From contig NZ_FTMN01000002.1 in assembly GCF_900155945.1 (NCBI RefSeq), positions 310,001 to 374,000 of the forward strand: DNA of 64,000 nt. Direction: 5' to 3'. Every line of letters starts with the position of its first letter. Positions within the stretch are counted from its first letter, which is position 1. Under the pieces are notes generated by a model. That model was not told the DNA's origin. It saw only the letters and a program-made list of their open reading frames with translations, and did not search any database. Positions 42,648 to 51,693 of the stretch are shown one piece after another. Source of the stretch: Marinobacterium stanieri. GTDB lineage: Bacteria; Pseudomonadota; Gammaproteobacteria; Pseudomonadales; Balneatricaceae. Made by a program: the position numbers and the translations under genes.

Positions 42648-44306
42648 ATGCCAGAGCCCACTTCAATTCAGGCCGACCTGAACGACCCGCTTTACTACCT
42701 GCGTAATGCGCATACCCTGATCAATTGGGTCAGCCAACGCCACGGCGACCTGCTCGATCAGCATGAGTGTGACCAGCTGCAACGCTTTCGCAGTGTACCA
42801 GAGCCGGCCCAGGCGTTGCTGATTCGGATGGTGATGCGTCGCGGTGAATATTTTCGTACCGATCAACTTGAATATGCCGAGCTACCGGACATCAACCGCC
42901 TGTTGGGCCTGTTGGCAGACGCAGAACTCATTCAGCCGGATCCACAACTAAACACCAATGAGCTTGGCTCCCTGCTGCGTAAGGCTGAACTCTGGCAACT
43001 ATGCGCAACCCTTGCACCGGACAGCCCGCCTTCACGCAGCCTTCGCAAGCAGGAGCTGCAGGACTGGTTGAGCTCCCATTACGAGGATCGCCGCCTCTTC
43101 AGCCATTGGCTGCCGGATGCAGGCTTTGAGGTTGTAGCCCTGAACATCAGCCCACTGATGCAGCGTTTGCGCTTGATGTTCTTTGGTAACCTGCATCAGG
43201 ACTGGTCCGAATTTGTTGTCACCGAGCTGGGCCATCAGCGCTACGAGCCCGTGCCGCTGGATGCGGGTAGCCGTGCCTTTCAACAGCGCGACGAGGTGGA
43301 TGCCTACCTGCAGCTGGCAGATCTGCAGCAACAACTGGATAGCGGCGCAGACCTGACCGACCTTGTCAGCCAACTGCCCCACTATTGCCCTAACGACTGG
43401 CTGGAGCACCGTCGGCGCAAGCTGGCCTTTGCACTGGGGCATGCGGCTGAACGCAGCGGTGAAGTGACATTGGCCCGACAGCTTTACGCAAGCAACCCGC
43501 ACCGCGACGCACAGCTGCGACATCTGCGTCTGCAGGAGCTCAATGACACACCTGAAGACACCTTTGCGAACGCACAACAACTGCTTGATGAGGTTAAACA
43601 ACCCGAAGCCCGGCTGCGAATTGAGCGGATTTTGCAGCGCACCGGCAAAAAAGCCGGGCATAAGGTCGCGGGCATCAAACGCCCCTCCCTGCAGGAGCAA
43701 ACCCTCATACTGCCTGCCGACGAGAACCTGAGGGTCGAACGCCTGGTCATCGACGCGCTGAGTGACGATCACCAACAGGCCTGGCACGTAGAAAATCGGC
43801 TGTTCAACGGCCTCTTTGCCCTGCTGCTCTGGCCTGCGCTCTACAGCCCGGAACAAGGAGCCTTCTTCCACCCCTTTCAGGCCGGCCCGGCTGATCTCTA
43901 CCGCCCCGACTTTTTTCAGCGCCGAGAGGCTCTGGTTGAGATGCAGCTGGCGCAGCTGAAAACGGGTGAATATCGCCAAACCATTGTGCAGTACTACCGG
44001 CAAAAACAGGGCATTCGCTGCAGCCTGATCCACTGGCCATCACTGCCCCTTGAACTGGTGACCCAGGCGCTGGAGCTGATACCGGCTGTTCACCTGGAAG
44101 CCGTGTTCCGCCACTTGATGCTCGACCTGCGCCACCACCGTCGCGGCATGCCGGACTTGATCTGCTTCGACACCCGGCAACACGAGTACCGCCTCATTGA
44201 AGTCAAAGGACCGGGAGACCGGCTGCAGGACCATCAGCGCCTCTGGATGGAATTCTTTATGCGCCAGGGGATACCTGCTAGTCTTTGCCTCGTTGAACAC
44301 CACTAG
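42648..44306 (+). CDS. FAN1-like VRR-NUC domain nuclease
   Basis: A 552-aa protein with the bacterial FAN1 layout: an N-terminal helical DNA-binding region (MVMRRGEYFRTDQLEYAELPDINRLLGLLADAELI), a middle helical-repeat region, and a C-terminal VRR-NUC domain. The nuclease motif is GMPDLICFD...RLIEVKGPGDRLQDHQRLWMEFF (PD-x-ExK, about residues 505-540). FAN1 enzymes are structure-specific 5'-flap nucleases that unhook DNA crosslinks. The ATG at 42648 is taken because the frame upstream crosses the divergent gene. Confidence 0.85.
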   Translation: MPEPTSIQADLNDPLYYLRNAHTLINWVSQRHGDLLDQHECDQLQRFRSVPEPAQALLIRMVMRRGEYFRTDQLEYAELPDINRLLGLLADAELIQPDPQLNTNELGSLLRKAELWQLCATLAPDSPPSRSLRKQELQDWLSSHYEDRRLFSHWLPDAGFEVVALNISPLMQRLRLMFFGNLHQDWSEFVVTELGHQRYEPVPLDAGSRAFQQRDEVDAYLQLADLQQQLDSGADLTDLVSQLPHYCPNDWLEHRRRKLAFALGHAAERSGEVTLARQLYASNPHRDAQLRHLRLQELNDTPEDTFANAQQLLDEVKQPEARLRIERILQRTGKKAGHKVAGIKRPSLQEQTLILPADENLRVERLVIDALSDDHQQAWHVENRLFNGLFALLLWPALYSPEQGAFFHPFQAGPADLYRPDFFQRREALVEMQLAQLKTGEYRQTIVQYYRQKQGIRCSLIHWPSLPLELVTQALELIPAVHLEAVFRHLMLDLRHHRRGMPDLICFDTRQHEYRLIEVKGPGDRLQDHQRLWMEFFMRQGIPASLCLVEHH

Positions 44307-44407
44307 ATGCTAGACTGCGTCACAGGCAGCCAATACCCGCCGCCAAGGCATAATGACTGACTCTCCAACGCAAAAGGACGTGAAGTAGTACCGAATCATG
44401 GAGCCCC

Positions 44408-45985
44408 TTGCCTGTGTTTGTTAGAAATCTGTTTCGTCTCGACCTTAAACACCTGATCCTGCTCCTGGCTTTCAGTACTGCAGCTCTGACACTGGTGAAC
44501 GGCCTCTTTGCCAGCTATCAAGTGCAGCGACAGCTGCTCATCGAACAGGCACTGTCCAGCAACCACGCCTATGCCAGCAAACTGGCGGATGTCACCACAC
44601 ACTTCCTGCTCAATGCCCAACAGACACTTGCCTACAATGCGCGCATGCTCAGCAGCAAGCTGGACTCGCCTGAAGCGCGTCATGAGGTGACCGAGAGATT
44701 AATGCGTCAGTCCGGCAGTTTCAGCTCGGTAGCGATCATCGACCCATCGGGCAGGATACTCAACATTTCACCGGATACCCTGCCCGTGCTGGGGGAACAG
44801 CTCACCGACAGCAGCACCGCCCTGGCGCTGGACGAGCAACGCCCCATGATCAGTGACCCCTTTATCTCCCCCGCCGGTAATCTGCTGGTCCTGATCTCAC
44901 ACCCGATATTCTCCCCCGCAGGCGAATACCAGGGGTATCTGGCAGGCTCTCTGTATCTGAAAGAACGCAACATTCTCAGTAACATCCTGGGCAAGCATTT
45001 CTATGAGGATGGCTCCTATATCTACGTGGTCGACCAGAAGAAGCGGCTGATCTACCATCCCAAGCGGGAGCGCGTCGGCGAGCAGGTGTTGGTCAACCCG
45101 GTCATCGACGCCGTGGTAGCGGGTGAACAGGGCATGTCCCGCGTCATCAACAGCAAAGGCGTGGACATGCTGGCTGGCTATGCTCCCATACCGGCGGCAG
45201 GCTGGGGTGTGGTCGCCCAGCGACCGGTAAAAGCCACACTAACGACGCTGAATCAGCAGATGTGGCGCGTCATCAGCAACACCTTACCCGTTGTTCTGGT
45301 CACGCTCATTCTCATCCTCTGGCTGTCACGCCTGATCGCCAGCCCTCTGCGAAAACTGGCTGAGAGCGCCCAGTCGCTGGACCATGAAGATACCCTCAAA
45401 CGTATCCATTCCGTGCGTTCCTGGTACTTTGAGAGCGACTCCCTCAAACAGGCCATGCTGACCGGCGTCAATCTGGTGCACCGCCAGCTGGGACGTTTGC
45501 AGGATGCCGCGGCCAGGGACCCTTTAACCGGTCTGGGTAACCGACGCAGCCTTGAATCTGCCATTGCTCTGCACCATAGCCGCAATACTCCATTCAGCGT
45601 ACTGGCAGTGGATGTGGACCATTTCAAGGCGATTAATGACACTTACGGTCACGATGTGGGCGACCAGGTCCTCAAAGCGCTGGCGGAACGCATGAGCAAC
45701 TGCTTCCGCAAGGATGATCTGATCTGTCGTGCCGGTGGCGAGGAATTCATTATCATCCTGCCGGGTTCTTCTCTGGACAGCGCCTGGGTATTGGCCGAGC
45801 GTCTGCGCCAGGAAGTGGAAACCAACGCCATCGCCCCGCTTGACCAACTGCACATATCAATCGGTTTGGCTGAGTGGCCCTTACAGGCTGACGACCCCTA
45901 TGAAGTGCTCAAATATGCCGACAAGGCACTGTACAGAGCCAAGCAAAATGGCCGTAACCGCTGCGAACTGCATCAGAGTGAATAG
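44408..45985 (+). CDS. membrane diguanylate cyclase with Cache sensor domain
   Basis: A 525-aa protein: membrane helix (about 14-35), periplasmic double-Cache domain (about 40-280), second membrane helix (about 288-310), then a GGDEF domain with GGEEF at 443-447 and an intact inhibitory site RKDD (434-437). It should make c-di-GMP in response to an outside ligand. The start is TTG at 44408 with GGAG 5 nt upstream; a GTG two codons on is the alternative. Its own transcription unit. Confidence 0.9.
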   Translation: MPVFVRNLFRLDLKHLILLLAFSTAALTLVNGLFASYQVQRQLLIEQALSSNHAYASKLADVTTHFLLNAQQTLAYNARMLSSKLDSPEARHEVTERLMRQSGSFSSVAIIDPSGRILNISPDTLPVLGEQLTDSSTALALDEQRPMISDPFISPAGNLLVLISHPIFSPAGEYQGYLAGSLYLKERNILSNILGKHFYEDGSYIYVVDQKKRLIYHPKRERVGEQVLVNPVIDAVVAGEQGMSRVINSKGVDMLAGYAPIPAAGWGVVAQRPVKATLTTLNQQMWRVISNTLPVVLVTLILILWLSRLIASPLRKLAESAQSLDHEDTLKRIHSVRSWYFESDSLKQAMLTGVNLVHRQLGRLQDAAARDPLTGLGNRRSLESAIALHHSRNTPFSVLAVDVDHFKAINDTYGHDVGDQVLKALAERMSNCFRKDDLICRAGGEEFIIILPGSSLDSAWVLAERLRQEVETNAIAPLDQLHISIGLAEWPLQADDPYEVLKYADKALYRAKQNGRNRCELHQSE

Positions 45986-45991
45986 CGCGCA

Positions 45992-46017
45992 CAAAAAAAG
46001 CCGGCACAAGGCCGGCT
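45992..46017 (-). terminator. intrinsic terminator of tctCBA
   Basis: Stem AGCCGGC / GCCGGCT (46000-46006, 46011-46017). On the minus strand it is followed by seven T, about 66 nt past the tctA stop codon. Confidence 0.82.
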
Positions 46018-46082
46018 GAAAAACAGGGCAGGCTGACGAACCCGGCTCTACCCTTGCACGCTGACAGACAACAGATCGAACC

Positions 46083-47621
46083 TTATCCTTCGCCCTCTTT
46101 CACTGTGACCTCCAGGCCACGTCCTCGCATTTTGCCGAACATGGCCGACAGCAGTGGCAACAGCAGAACAATGGCGGCGATAGTCGTGATGGTGAGCGTC
46201 AACGGACGGTCCCACAGGAACGCAAAGCTGCCATCCGACATGGTGAGCGCACGACCCAGGTTTTTCTCCATAATGCCGCCCAGAATGAAGCCCAACAGCA
46301 TGGGCGCCATGGGGAACTCCAGCAGTTTGAGGAAGATCGCACCCAGGGTGATGAACACCATCATGTAGATATCAAAGGTGTTGAAGCTGACCAGATACAC
46401 GCCGGTGATCGAGAAGAACAGGATCAGCGGAATCAGGATCGGACGCGGAATCGCCAGCAGACGTGAGATATACGGAATCAGCGGCAGATTCAGGATCAGC
46501 AGAACCAGGTTACCGAAGTACATGGAGATGATCACCGACCAGAATACGTCCGGATTATCCACGAACAGGCGCGGTCCCGGCTGAATGCCATAGGCGATCA
46601 ATGCGCCCAGCATGATAGCCGTGGTGCCTGAACCGGGGATACCCAGGGTCAGCAGAGGTACAAAGGAGCCAGTCGAAGCCGCATTGTTGGCTGACTCAGG
46701 CGCCGCCAGGCCGCGCAGAGAGCCCTTGCCGAACTTCAGTTTTTCCTTGGCCGATGCCAGGTTTCGCTCCAGGCCGTACGCCATGAACGAAGCGATGGTC
46801 GCACCCGCACCCGGCAGCACGCCCACCAGGAAGCCAAAGACTGAAGAGCGGCCAATGGTCGGTGCCACTTCCTTGATCTCTTCCTTGCTCAGTTTCATGC
46901 TGCCCAAAGAAGCCATATCCATCTCTGGCTCTTCTTCGGCATGCTGGCCGCGCATCACGGTCATGATCACTTCAGTCAGGGCAAAGGTTGCCATCGCCAG
47001 CAACAGGAAGCTGACGCCATCGATCAGGTCGACACTGCCAAAGGTAAAGCGGGTCGCACCCGAGGTAATATCCGTGCCCACCGTGGCGATCATCAGACCG
47101 AAAATGGTCATTAACAGCGCTTTGATGACCTGCCCCTTGCCAGAGAACGCAGCGACAGCGGTCAGACCCAGCAGCATCAGGGCAAAGTAGTCACCGGACT
47201 GGAAGCTCAGCGAAACCGAAGCCAGTGCAGGTGCGGCAAACAGCAGAATCAGGGCACCGATGGTGCCACCGGTAAAGGATGAGTACGCGGCCAGCGCCAG
47301 CGCCTTGCCCGCCTGATTTTTCTGCGCCAGCGGAAAGCCGTCAAACGCGGTCACAACAGTACTGGCACAGCCCGGCGCATTCACCAGAATGGATGAAGTT
47401 GAGCCACCGAATACGGCGCCGTAGTAAACACCCGCCATCAGGATGATGCCTGAAGCCGGATCAAGGCCGTAGGTGACCGGGATCATCAGCGCAACCGCCG
47501 AGATCGGCCCCAGGCCAGGGAGCATGCCGATGAAGGTGCCGGCAAAGCAGCCCACCACCACCATCAACAGATTGAAGGGCATTACAGCGGTGCCCAAACC
47601 GGTCAGAATTCCGTCCCACAT
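46083..47621 (-). CDS. tctA: tripartite tricarboxylate transporter, large permease TctA
   Basis: A 512-aa protein with about twelve membrane helices, matching the TctA family. It has the GTFIGMLPGLGPISAVALMIP signature near residue 30, repeated as GFLVGVLPGAGATIASFMAY in the second half. It imports tricarboxylates or related acids with ion gradients, using the TctC binding protein. Starts 5 nt after tctB. Confidence 0.94.
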   Translation of the reverse strand: MWDGILTGLGTAVMPFNLLMVVVGCFAGTFIGMLPGLGPISAVALMIPVTYGLDPASGIILMAGVYYGAVFGGSTSSILVNAPGCASTVVTAFDGFPLAQKNQAGKALALAAYSSFTGGTIGALILLFAAPALASVSLSFQSGDYFALMLLGLTAVAAFSGKGQVIKALLMTIFGLMIATVGTDITSGATRFTFGSVDLIDGVSFLLLAMATFALTEVIMTVMRGQHAEEEPEMDMASLGSMKLSKEEIKEVAPTIGRSSVFGFLVGVLPGAGATIASFMAYGLERNLASAKEKLKFGKGSLRGLAAPESANNAASTGSFVPLLTLGIPGSGTTAIMLGALIAYGIQPGPRLFVDNPDVFWSVIISMYFGNLVLLILNLPLIPYISRLLAIPRPILIPLILFFSITGVYLVSFNTFDIYMMVFITLGAIFLKLLEFPMAPMLLGFILGGIMEKNLGRALTMSDGSFAFLWDRPLTLTITTIAAIVLLLPLLSAMFGKMRGRGLEVTVKEGEG

Positions 47622-47625
47622 GAGA

Positions 47626-48099
47626 TCAGCCTCCGAACAGCGATGTAAAGATGCGACCCGGCGCCAGATAGATATCCAGCAGCTGTGCCAGCATGAACCA
47701 GAGCACTACCGAGAACGGCACAGAGGCCAGAAGCAGGGTTTTGACCTTGCGTACACCCAGAATCCAGTAGCCTCCCATCAGGAACAGGATGGTGGAGAGC
47801 AGGAATCCAAGCCAGGGCAGGACAAAGCCCAGCAGCATTACCAGTACCAGCAGCTTACCCACCAGCCAGAAGTCATAGCCGGCCAGTTTCACACGGCCTT
47901 CGGCAGAGCGGTCGGCGGTGACGATCAGGGCAACCGAAAGAATCCCACCGAGGACTGCCAGAGCACTGGGCAGAGATTGAGCGTTAAAGGGAGCAAATTC
48001 ATCACCCGGCAGCAGCGGTATATCACCTGTGTAGTAGCCATAGGCCACCGACAAACAGAGAAATACCAGACCACCGATGTGATCCTTGGAAATAGTCAT
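47626..48099 (-). CDS. tctB: tripartite tricarboxylate transporter, small permease TctB
   Basis: A 157-aa protein with four membrane helices (about 9-27, 44-62, 80-110 and 118-145), the size and layout of TctB. It lies between tctC and tctA on the same strand. Confidence 0.88.
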   Translation of the reverse strand: MTISKDHIGGLVFLCLSVAYGYYTGDIPLLPGDEFAPFNAQSLPSALAVLGGILSVALIVTADRSAEGRVKLAGYDFWLVGKLLVLVMLLGFVLPWLGFLLSTILFLMGGYWILGVRKVKTLLLASVPFSVVLWFMLAQLLDIYLAPGRIFTSLFGG

Positions 48100-48152
48100 G
48101 ATCGAGTCCTCGTTGGAGCGGGGTAAATCGAGGGGGTCAAAAGGGAGTGGCC

Positions 48153-48172
48153 CGCACTCATGTCAGAGTGCA
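48153..48172 (-). other. stem-loop between tctC and tctB
   Basis: GCACTC-ATGTCA-GAGTGC with partly pairing GC-rich flanks and no T-tract. Hairpins here in binding-protein operons often protect the upstream message, giving more binding protein than permease. That role is inferred. Confidence 0.45.
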
Positions 48173-48183
48173 GGCCCGGATGA

Positions 48184-49167
48184 TCAGCGCAGGAAGCCCA
48201 GTTCGCGCATCAGATCACCGATCTCCTGTTCCTGCTGCTCAAGGAAGGCAACAAATTCATCACCCGGACGGAAGTCTTCGGCCCAACCATTGCGGTCGCG
48301 CACTTTCGCCCACTCTTCGGTACCGTACATTTTCTCCAGCACCGCGATAAACTCGTCACGCTTGCTCTCGGCCAGACCCGGCGCTGCGAAGAAGCCACGC
48401 CAGTTGACAAAGGTGGCGTCGTAGCCCAGCTCTTTCAGCGTTGGCACATCGGCAGCAGCGCTGGAACGCTCAGGGCCGGTCATCGCCAGGATGCGAACTT
48501 CACCCGCTTCGGCCAGCGCCAGTGCTTCACTGAAACCGGTGGACAGCACATCCGCTTCACCGGACAGCAGACCTGCCATCGCCTTGCCACCGGCATCATA
48601 GGCCAGGTATTTGACCATGCGCGGATCACCGCCGGCGGCCTTGAATGCCTGAGCAGCGACCAGGTGGTCCATGCTGCCTCGTGCAGAACCGCCCACGACG
48701 GTCACGGAACGCGGGTTCTCCAGGTAGGCATCGGCCAGCTGGTTGAAGCTGGTGTATTCAGAGTCAGCCTTGACCACAAACGCACCGAAATCACCGATAG
48801 TTGCGGCAACGGGTGTCAGGTCGCGGAAGGACTGCGGGAATACTTTTGACAGGGAACGGATGACGATCGGAGTCGAGTTGACCATCAGCGTGTCTTCTGA
48901 CTGCTCGGCCACTTCGATCAGGTGGGCAATCGCCTTGCCACCGCCGCCGCCGGACAGGTTTTCGTAGGAGATGGTCTCAACCAGACCAGACTTCTGCAGC
49001 GCTTCACCGGTACCACGTGCAGTACCATCCCAACCACCACCGGCGCCACCGGGGATGAGGAAGTGGATAGTATCAACTTCAGCCTGAGCCACGCCGGCAG
49101 TCAGACAGGATGCCAGTGCAGTGGCCAGAACGGTGGAGCGACGGAAAGAAAGCATTTTAGAGCGCAT
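48184..49167 (-). CDS. tctC: tripartite tricarboxylate transporter binding protein TctC
   Basis: About 327 aa from the ATG at 49167: signal peptide (MLSFRRSTVLATALASCLTAGVAQA), then the Bug/TctC fold starting VDTIHFLIPGGAGGGWDGTARGTGEAL. The family loop GGSARGSMDHLVAAQAFKAAGG is present. Captures a carboxylate in the periplasm. First gene of tctCBA and divergent from a CitA/CitB-type pair, which probably controls it. Confidence 0.93.
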   Translation of the reverse strand: MRSKMLSFRRSTVLATALASCLTAGVAQAEVDTIHFLIPGGAGGGWDGTARGTGEALQKSGLVETISYENLSGGGGGKAIAHLIEVAEQSEDTLMVNSTPIVIRSLSKVFPQSFRDLTPVAATIGDFGAFVVKADSEYTSFNQLADAYLENPRSVTVVGGSARGSMDHLVAAQAFKAAGGDPRMVKYLAYDAGGKAMAGLLSGEADVLSTGFSEALALAEAGEVRILAMTGPERSSAAADVPTLKELGYDATFVNWRGFFAAPGLAESKRDEFIAVLEKMYGTEEWAKVRDRNGWAEDFRPGDEFVAFLEQQEQEIGDLMRELGFLR

Positions 49168-49242
49168 AGCCTGTACCTCATTATTTTTGTATTGGTTGGA
49201 GGTAAGACTAGGCACCCGCTCTCGGTTAAAAAAGTTTATGAA

Positions 49243-49266
49243 TTTAAAGAGCTTTTAGTCTTTAAA
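49243..49266. promoter_or_regulatory. candidate response-regulator operator TTTAAAG-N10-CTTTAAA
   Basis: A perfect 7-bp inverted repeat in the AT-rich gap between tctC and the divergent sensor kinase gene, about 75 bp from each start codon. CitB-type regulators bind AT-rich sites between transporter and sensor genes, which fits. The palindrome itself is seen; the binding is inferred. Confidence 0.5.
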
Positions 49267-49343
49267 AACCATTTTGTTCATTCTGTTCACGGGCCTTGAA
49301 TGTCAGCTAGAGTTAACATCGAGCAGTAAAAAAGAGCCTGTTT

Positions 49344-50993
49344 ATGAAACTCTCGATCCGCCGCTTTCCTCTGAAAACCCGCATGGTGTTGCTGCTGGGG
49401 TTAATCGCCCTGCTGCAGACCGGTGCTTTGGGTCTGTTTGCCCTGCACTACCTGACCTCGGCACTGGAAGAGCAGATGGGAGAACGTGCCCTGCATGTAG
49501 CCAAAACCATCGCCAGTATTCCCCAGGTGATTCAGTCTGTTGAGACCGGCGACAGCACCGAGTTACAGCCCCTGAGCCTTACCCTGGCGGATAAAACCCA
49601 GGCACTGTTTGTCGTCATTGGCGACCGCAACGGCTTACGGCTGGCGCATCCCAACCCTGAACGCCTTGGCTTCTCCATGTCAGATGATGACGATGATGCC
49701 GTGTCGCCGACCCTGGCGTATGGTCTGGCCCAGGTTACCCGCGCCGAGGGTAGCCTGGGGCTATCAATGCGCGCACGTGCCCCCATTTATGATGCCGCCG
49801 GGGAACAGGTGATAGGGCTCGTCTCCGTTGGTTACCTGCTCGACAAAGTGGATCTTTATATCAGCCGCTATCGCCTGACCATGACCATGGTGATCCTGCT
49901 GGCATTCGCGTTCAGTGTTTTAACCGCAGTATGGTTTGCCAGCCACTTCAAGAAAGCGATCTTTGGCCTGGAACCCGAGGAGATCGGCCGTCTCTTCCAG
50001 GAACGCAACGCTACCCTGCAATCCGTGCGAGAGGGCATCATCGCCATCAACACCCGCGGCGAAATCACTACCGTCAACCAGGCCGCTTTGTCCATTCTGG
50101 ACCTGCCCAACGAACAGAACATTATCGGCAAGCCGGTAACAGACCTGCTGCCCAATTCGCGCATGCCCGAAGTCCTCACCAGCGATCAGGCTCAGTTCGA
50201 CCAGGAGATCCGCGTGGGTGACCGGGTGCTAATTGTAAACCGAGTACCCTTGCACCAGTCTGGCAAGGTGGTCGGGGTGGTCTCCAGTTTCCGGCGCAAG
50301 GACGAACTGCACCAACTGGGCCAGAAGCTCAGCCGTATCCAGCAATATGCTGACAGCCTGCGCAGCCAGGCCCATGAGTATTCCAATAAACTGCACACCA
50401 TTGCGGGGCTGATTCAGATCGGTGCCAACGACAAGGCCCTGGCCATTATCGGTCAGGAAACCCGCGATCATCAGGCACTGATTCACCTGCTGGTGGAAGC
50501 GGTGCCTGACCCGGTACTGGCCGGCTGCCTGCTGGGTAAATACAACCGTGCGCGTGAGCTGGGTCTGGTGCTTGAGATCGACCCTGACAGCCAAATGCGT
50601 GACCTGCCCGAGTGGATACCGCGCGAACAACTGGTCAGTATCCTGGGTAATCTGCTCGACAACGCCTTTGAAGCGACCCTCAATCACGGTGGTCACGGCA
50701 AGCCGATTCTGCTGACCATGACCGATCTGGGCGATGATCTCATTTTTGAGATAGAGGACCGCGGCCCCGGCATCCCTGATGATCAACAGGCGTTGATCTT
50801 TACCAAGGGATTCACCAGCAAGGCGCGCGCCGGTCATGGTCTGGGGTTACACCTGGTCAACAGCCTCTTGCAGCAATTGAACGGCACCATCACCATAGAG
50901 CCCGGCGACCCTGAGGGCAGCCGTTTTACCGTGTACATTCCCAAGCAACAGGCAGTGAAGCCCTCACCGATGACAGGAGCCGCCAATGACTAA
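49344..50993 (+). CDS. CitA/DcuS-type sensor histidine kinase
   Basis: A 549-aa membrane kinase: membrane helix (about 13-34), periplasmic PDC sensor (about 40-170), second helix (about 177-198), cytosolic PAS (about 220-320), and a CitA-type H-box with His344 in RSQAHEYSNKLHTIAGL. The ATPase domain has LGNLLDNAFEA, FEIEDRGPGIP and GHGLGLHLV. It likely senses the same carboxylate as the divergent tctCBA imports. Overlaps the regulator gene by 8 nt. Confidence 0.92.
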   Translation: MKLSIRRFPLKTRMVLLLGLIALLQTGALGLFALHYLTSALEEQMGERALHVAKTIASIPQVIQSVETGDSTELQPLSLTLADKTQALFVVIGDRNGLRLAHPNPERLGFSMSDDDDDAVSPTLAYGLAQVTRAEGSLGLSMRARAPIYDAAGEQVIGLVSVGYLLDKVDLYISRYRLTMTMVILLAFAFSVLTAVWFASHFKKAIFGLEPEEIGRLFQERNATLQSVREGIIAINTRGEITTVNQAALSILDLPNEQNIIGKPVTDLLPNSRMPEVLTSDQAQFDQEIRVGDRVLIVNRVPLHQSGKVVGVVSSFRRKDELHQLGQKLSRIQQYADSLRSQAHEYSNKLHTIAGLIQIGANDKALAIIGQETRDHQALIHLLVEAVPDPVLAGCLLGKYNRARELGLVLEIDPDSQMRDLPEWIPREQLVSILGNLLDNAFEATLNHGGHGKPILLTMTDLGDDLIFEIEDRGPGIPDDQQALIFTKGFTSKARAGHGLGLHLVNSLLQQLNGTITIEPGDPEGSRFTVYIPKQQAVKPSPMTGAAND

Positions 50994-51693
50994 TCCCATT
51001 CGCGTTGTGGTTGCCGAAGATGACCCGCAAATCGCCGAGATCCAGCAGCGCTTCCTTGAGCGCATTGACGGTTTTGAGCTGGTTGGGCTGGCTCACAGTC
51101 TGGATACCGCCCGGGACCTGGTGGATGTCATGCAGCCAGAACTTCTGCTGCTGGACATCCAGTTCCCCAACGGCACCGGACTGGACCTGCTGCGGGAAAT
51201 GCGCACTCAGAACAACGCCACCGACGTAATCCTGATTACCGCCGCCCGGGAAGTCGACACCCTGCGTGAAGCACTCAGGGGCGGTGTATTTGATTACATT
51301 CTCAAACCACTGGTGTTTGAACGCCTGCGCGATGCCCTGCAGGAATATGCCCGCCACCTGGAACGGCTGCGGTCGATGGAATCCCTGGCTCAGTCAGACG
51401 TGGACAGCCTGCTGCCCCGAAGCAAGGTGCCACAAGCCGACACGGCAGCGCCTGACACAACAGAACAGCGCCTTCCCAAAGGAGTGGATGCACTGACACT
51501 GGAGAAAGTGAGAGCTGTTTTTGCTGCCACCGACGCATCTCAAAATGCCGAAGAAGTGGGCGCCACCATCGGCGCCAGCCGCACCACCGCACGCCGGTAC
51601 CTGGAATACCTGGTCAGCACACGTGAATTGGAAGCTAGCGTCAATTACGGCAGTGTGGGTCGTCCCGAGCGGCGCTACCAGCGCACTCAATGA
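50986..51693 (+). CDS. CitB/DcuR-type response regulator
   Basis: A 235-aa protein: receiver domain with VVVAEDDPQ, phosphorylation site Asp57 (LLLLDIQFPNGTG) and the conserved ILKPL Lys. A linker is followed by a C-terminal helix-turn-helix of the CitB family (AEEVGATIGASRTTARRYLEYL). Partner of the kinase just upstream. The 3' end overlaps the convergent GGDEF gene by 7 nt. Confidence 0.92.
   Translation: MTNPIRVVVAEDDPQIAEIQQRFLERIDGFELVGLAHSLDTARDLVDVMQPELLLLDIQFPNGTGLDLLREMRTQNNATDVILITAAREVDTLREALRGGVFDYILKPLVFERLRDALQEYARHLERLRSMESLAQSDVDSLLPRSKVPQADTAAPDTTEQRLPKGVDALTLEKVRAVFAATDASQNAEEVGATIGASRTTARRYLEYLVSTRELEASVNYGSVGRPERRYQRTQ

Noticed and set aside
43032-44033. Long minus-strand frame opposite the FAN1-like gene
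   Set aside because: Shadow of a well-supported nuclease gene whose PD-ExK motif lies on the plus strand.
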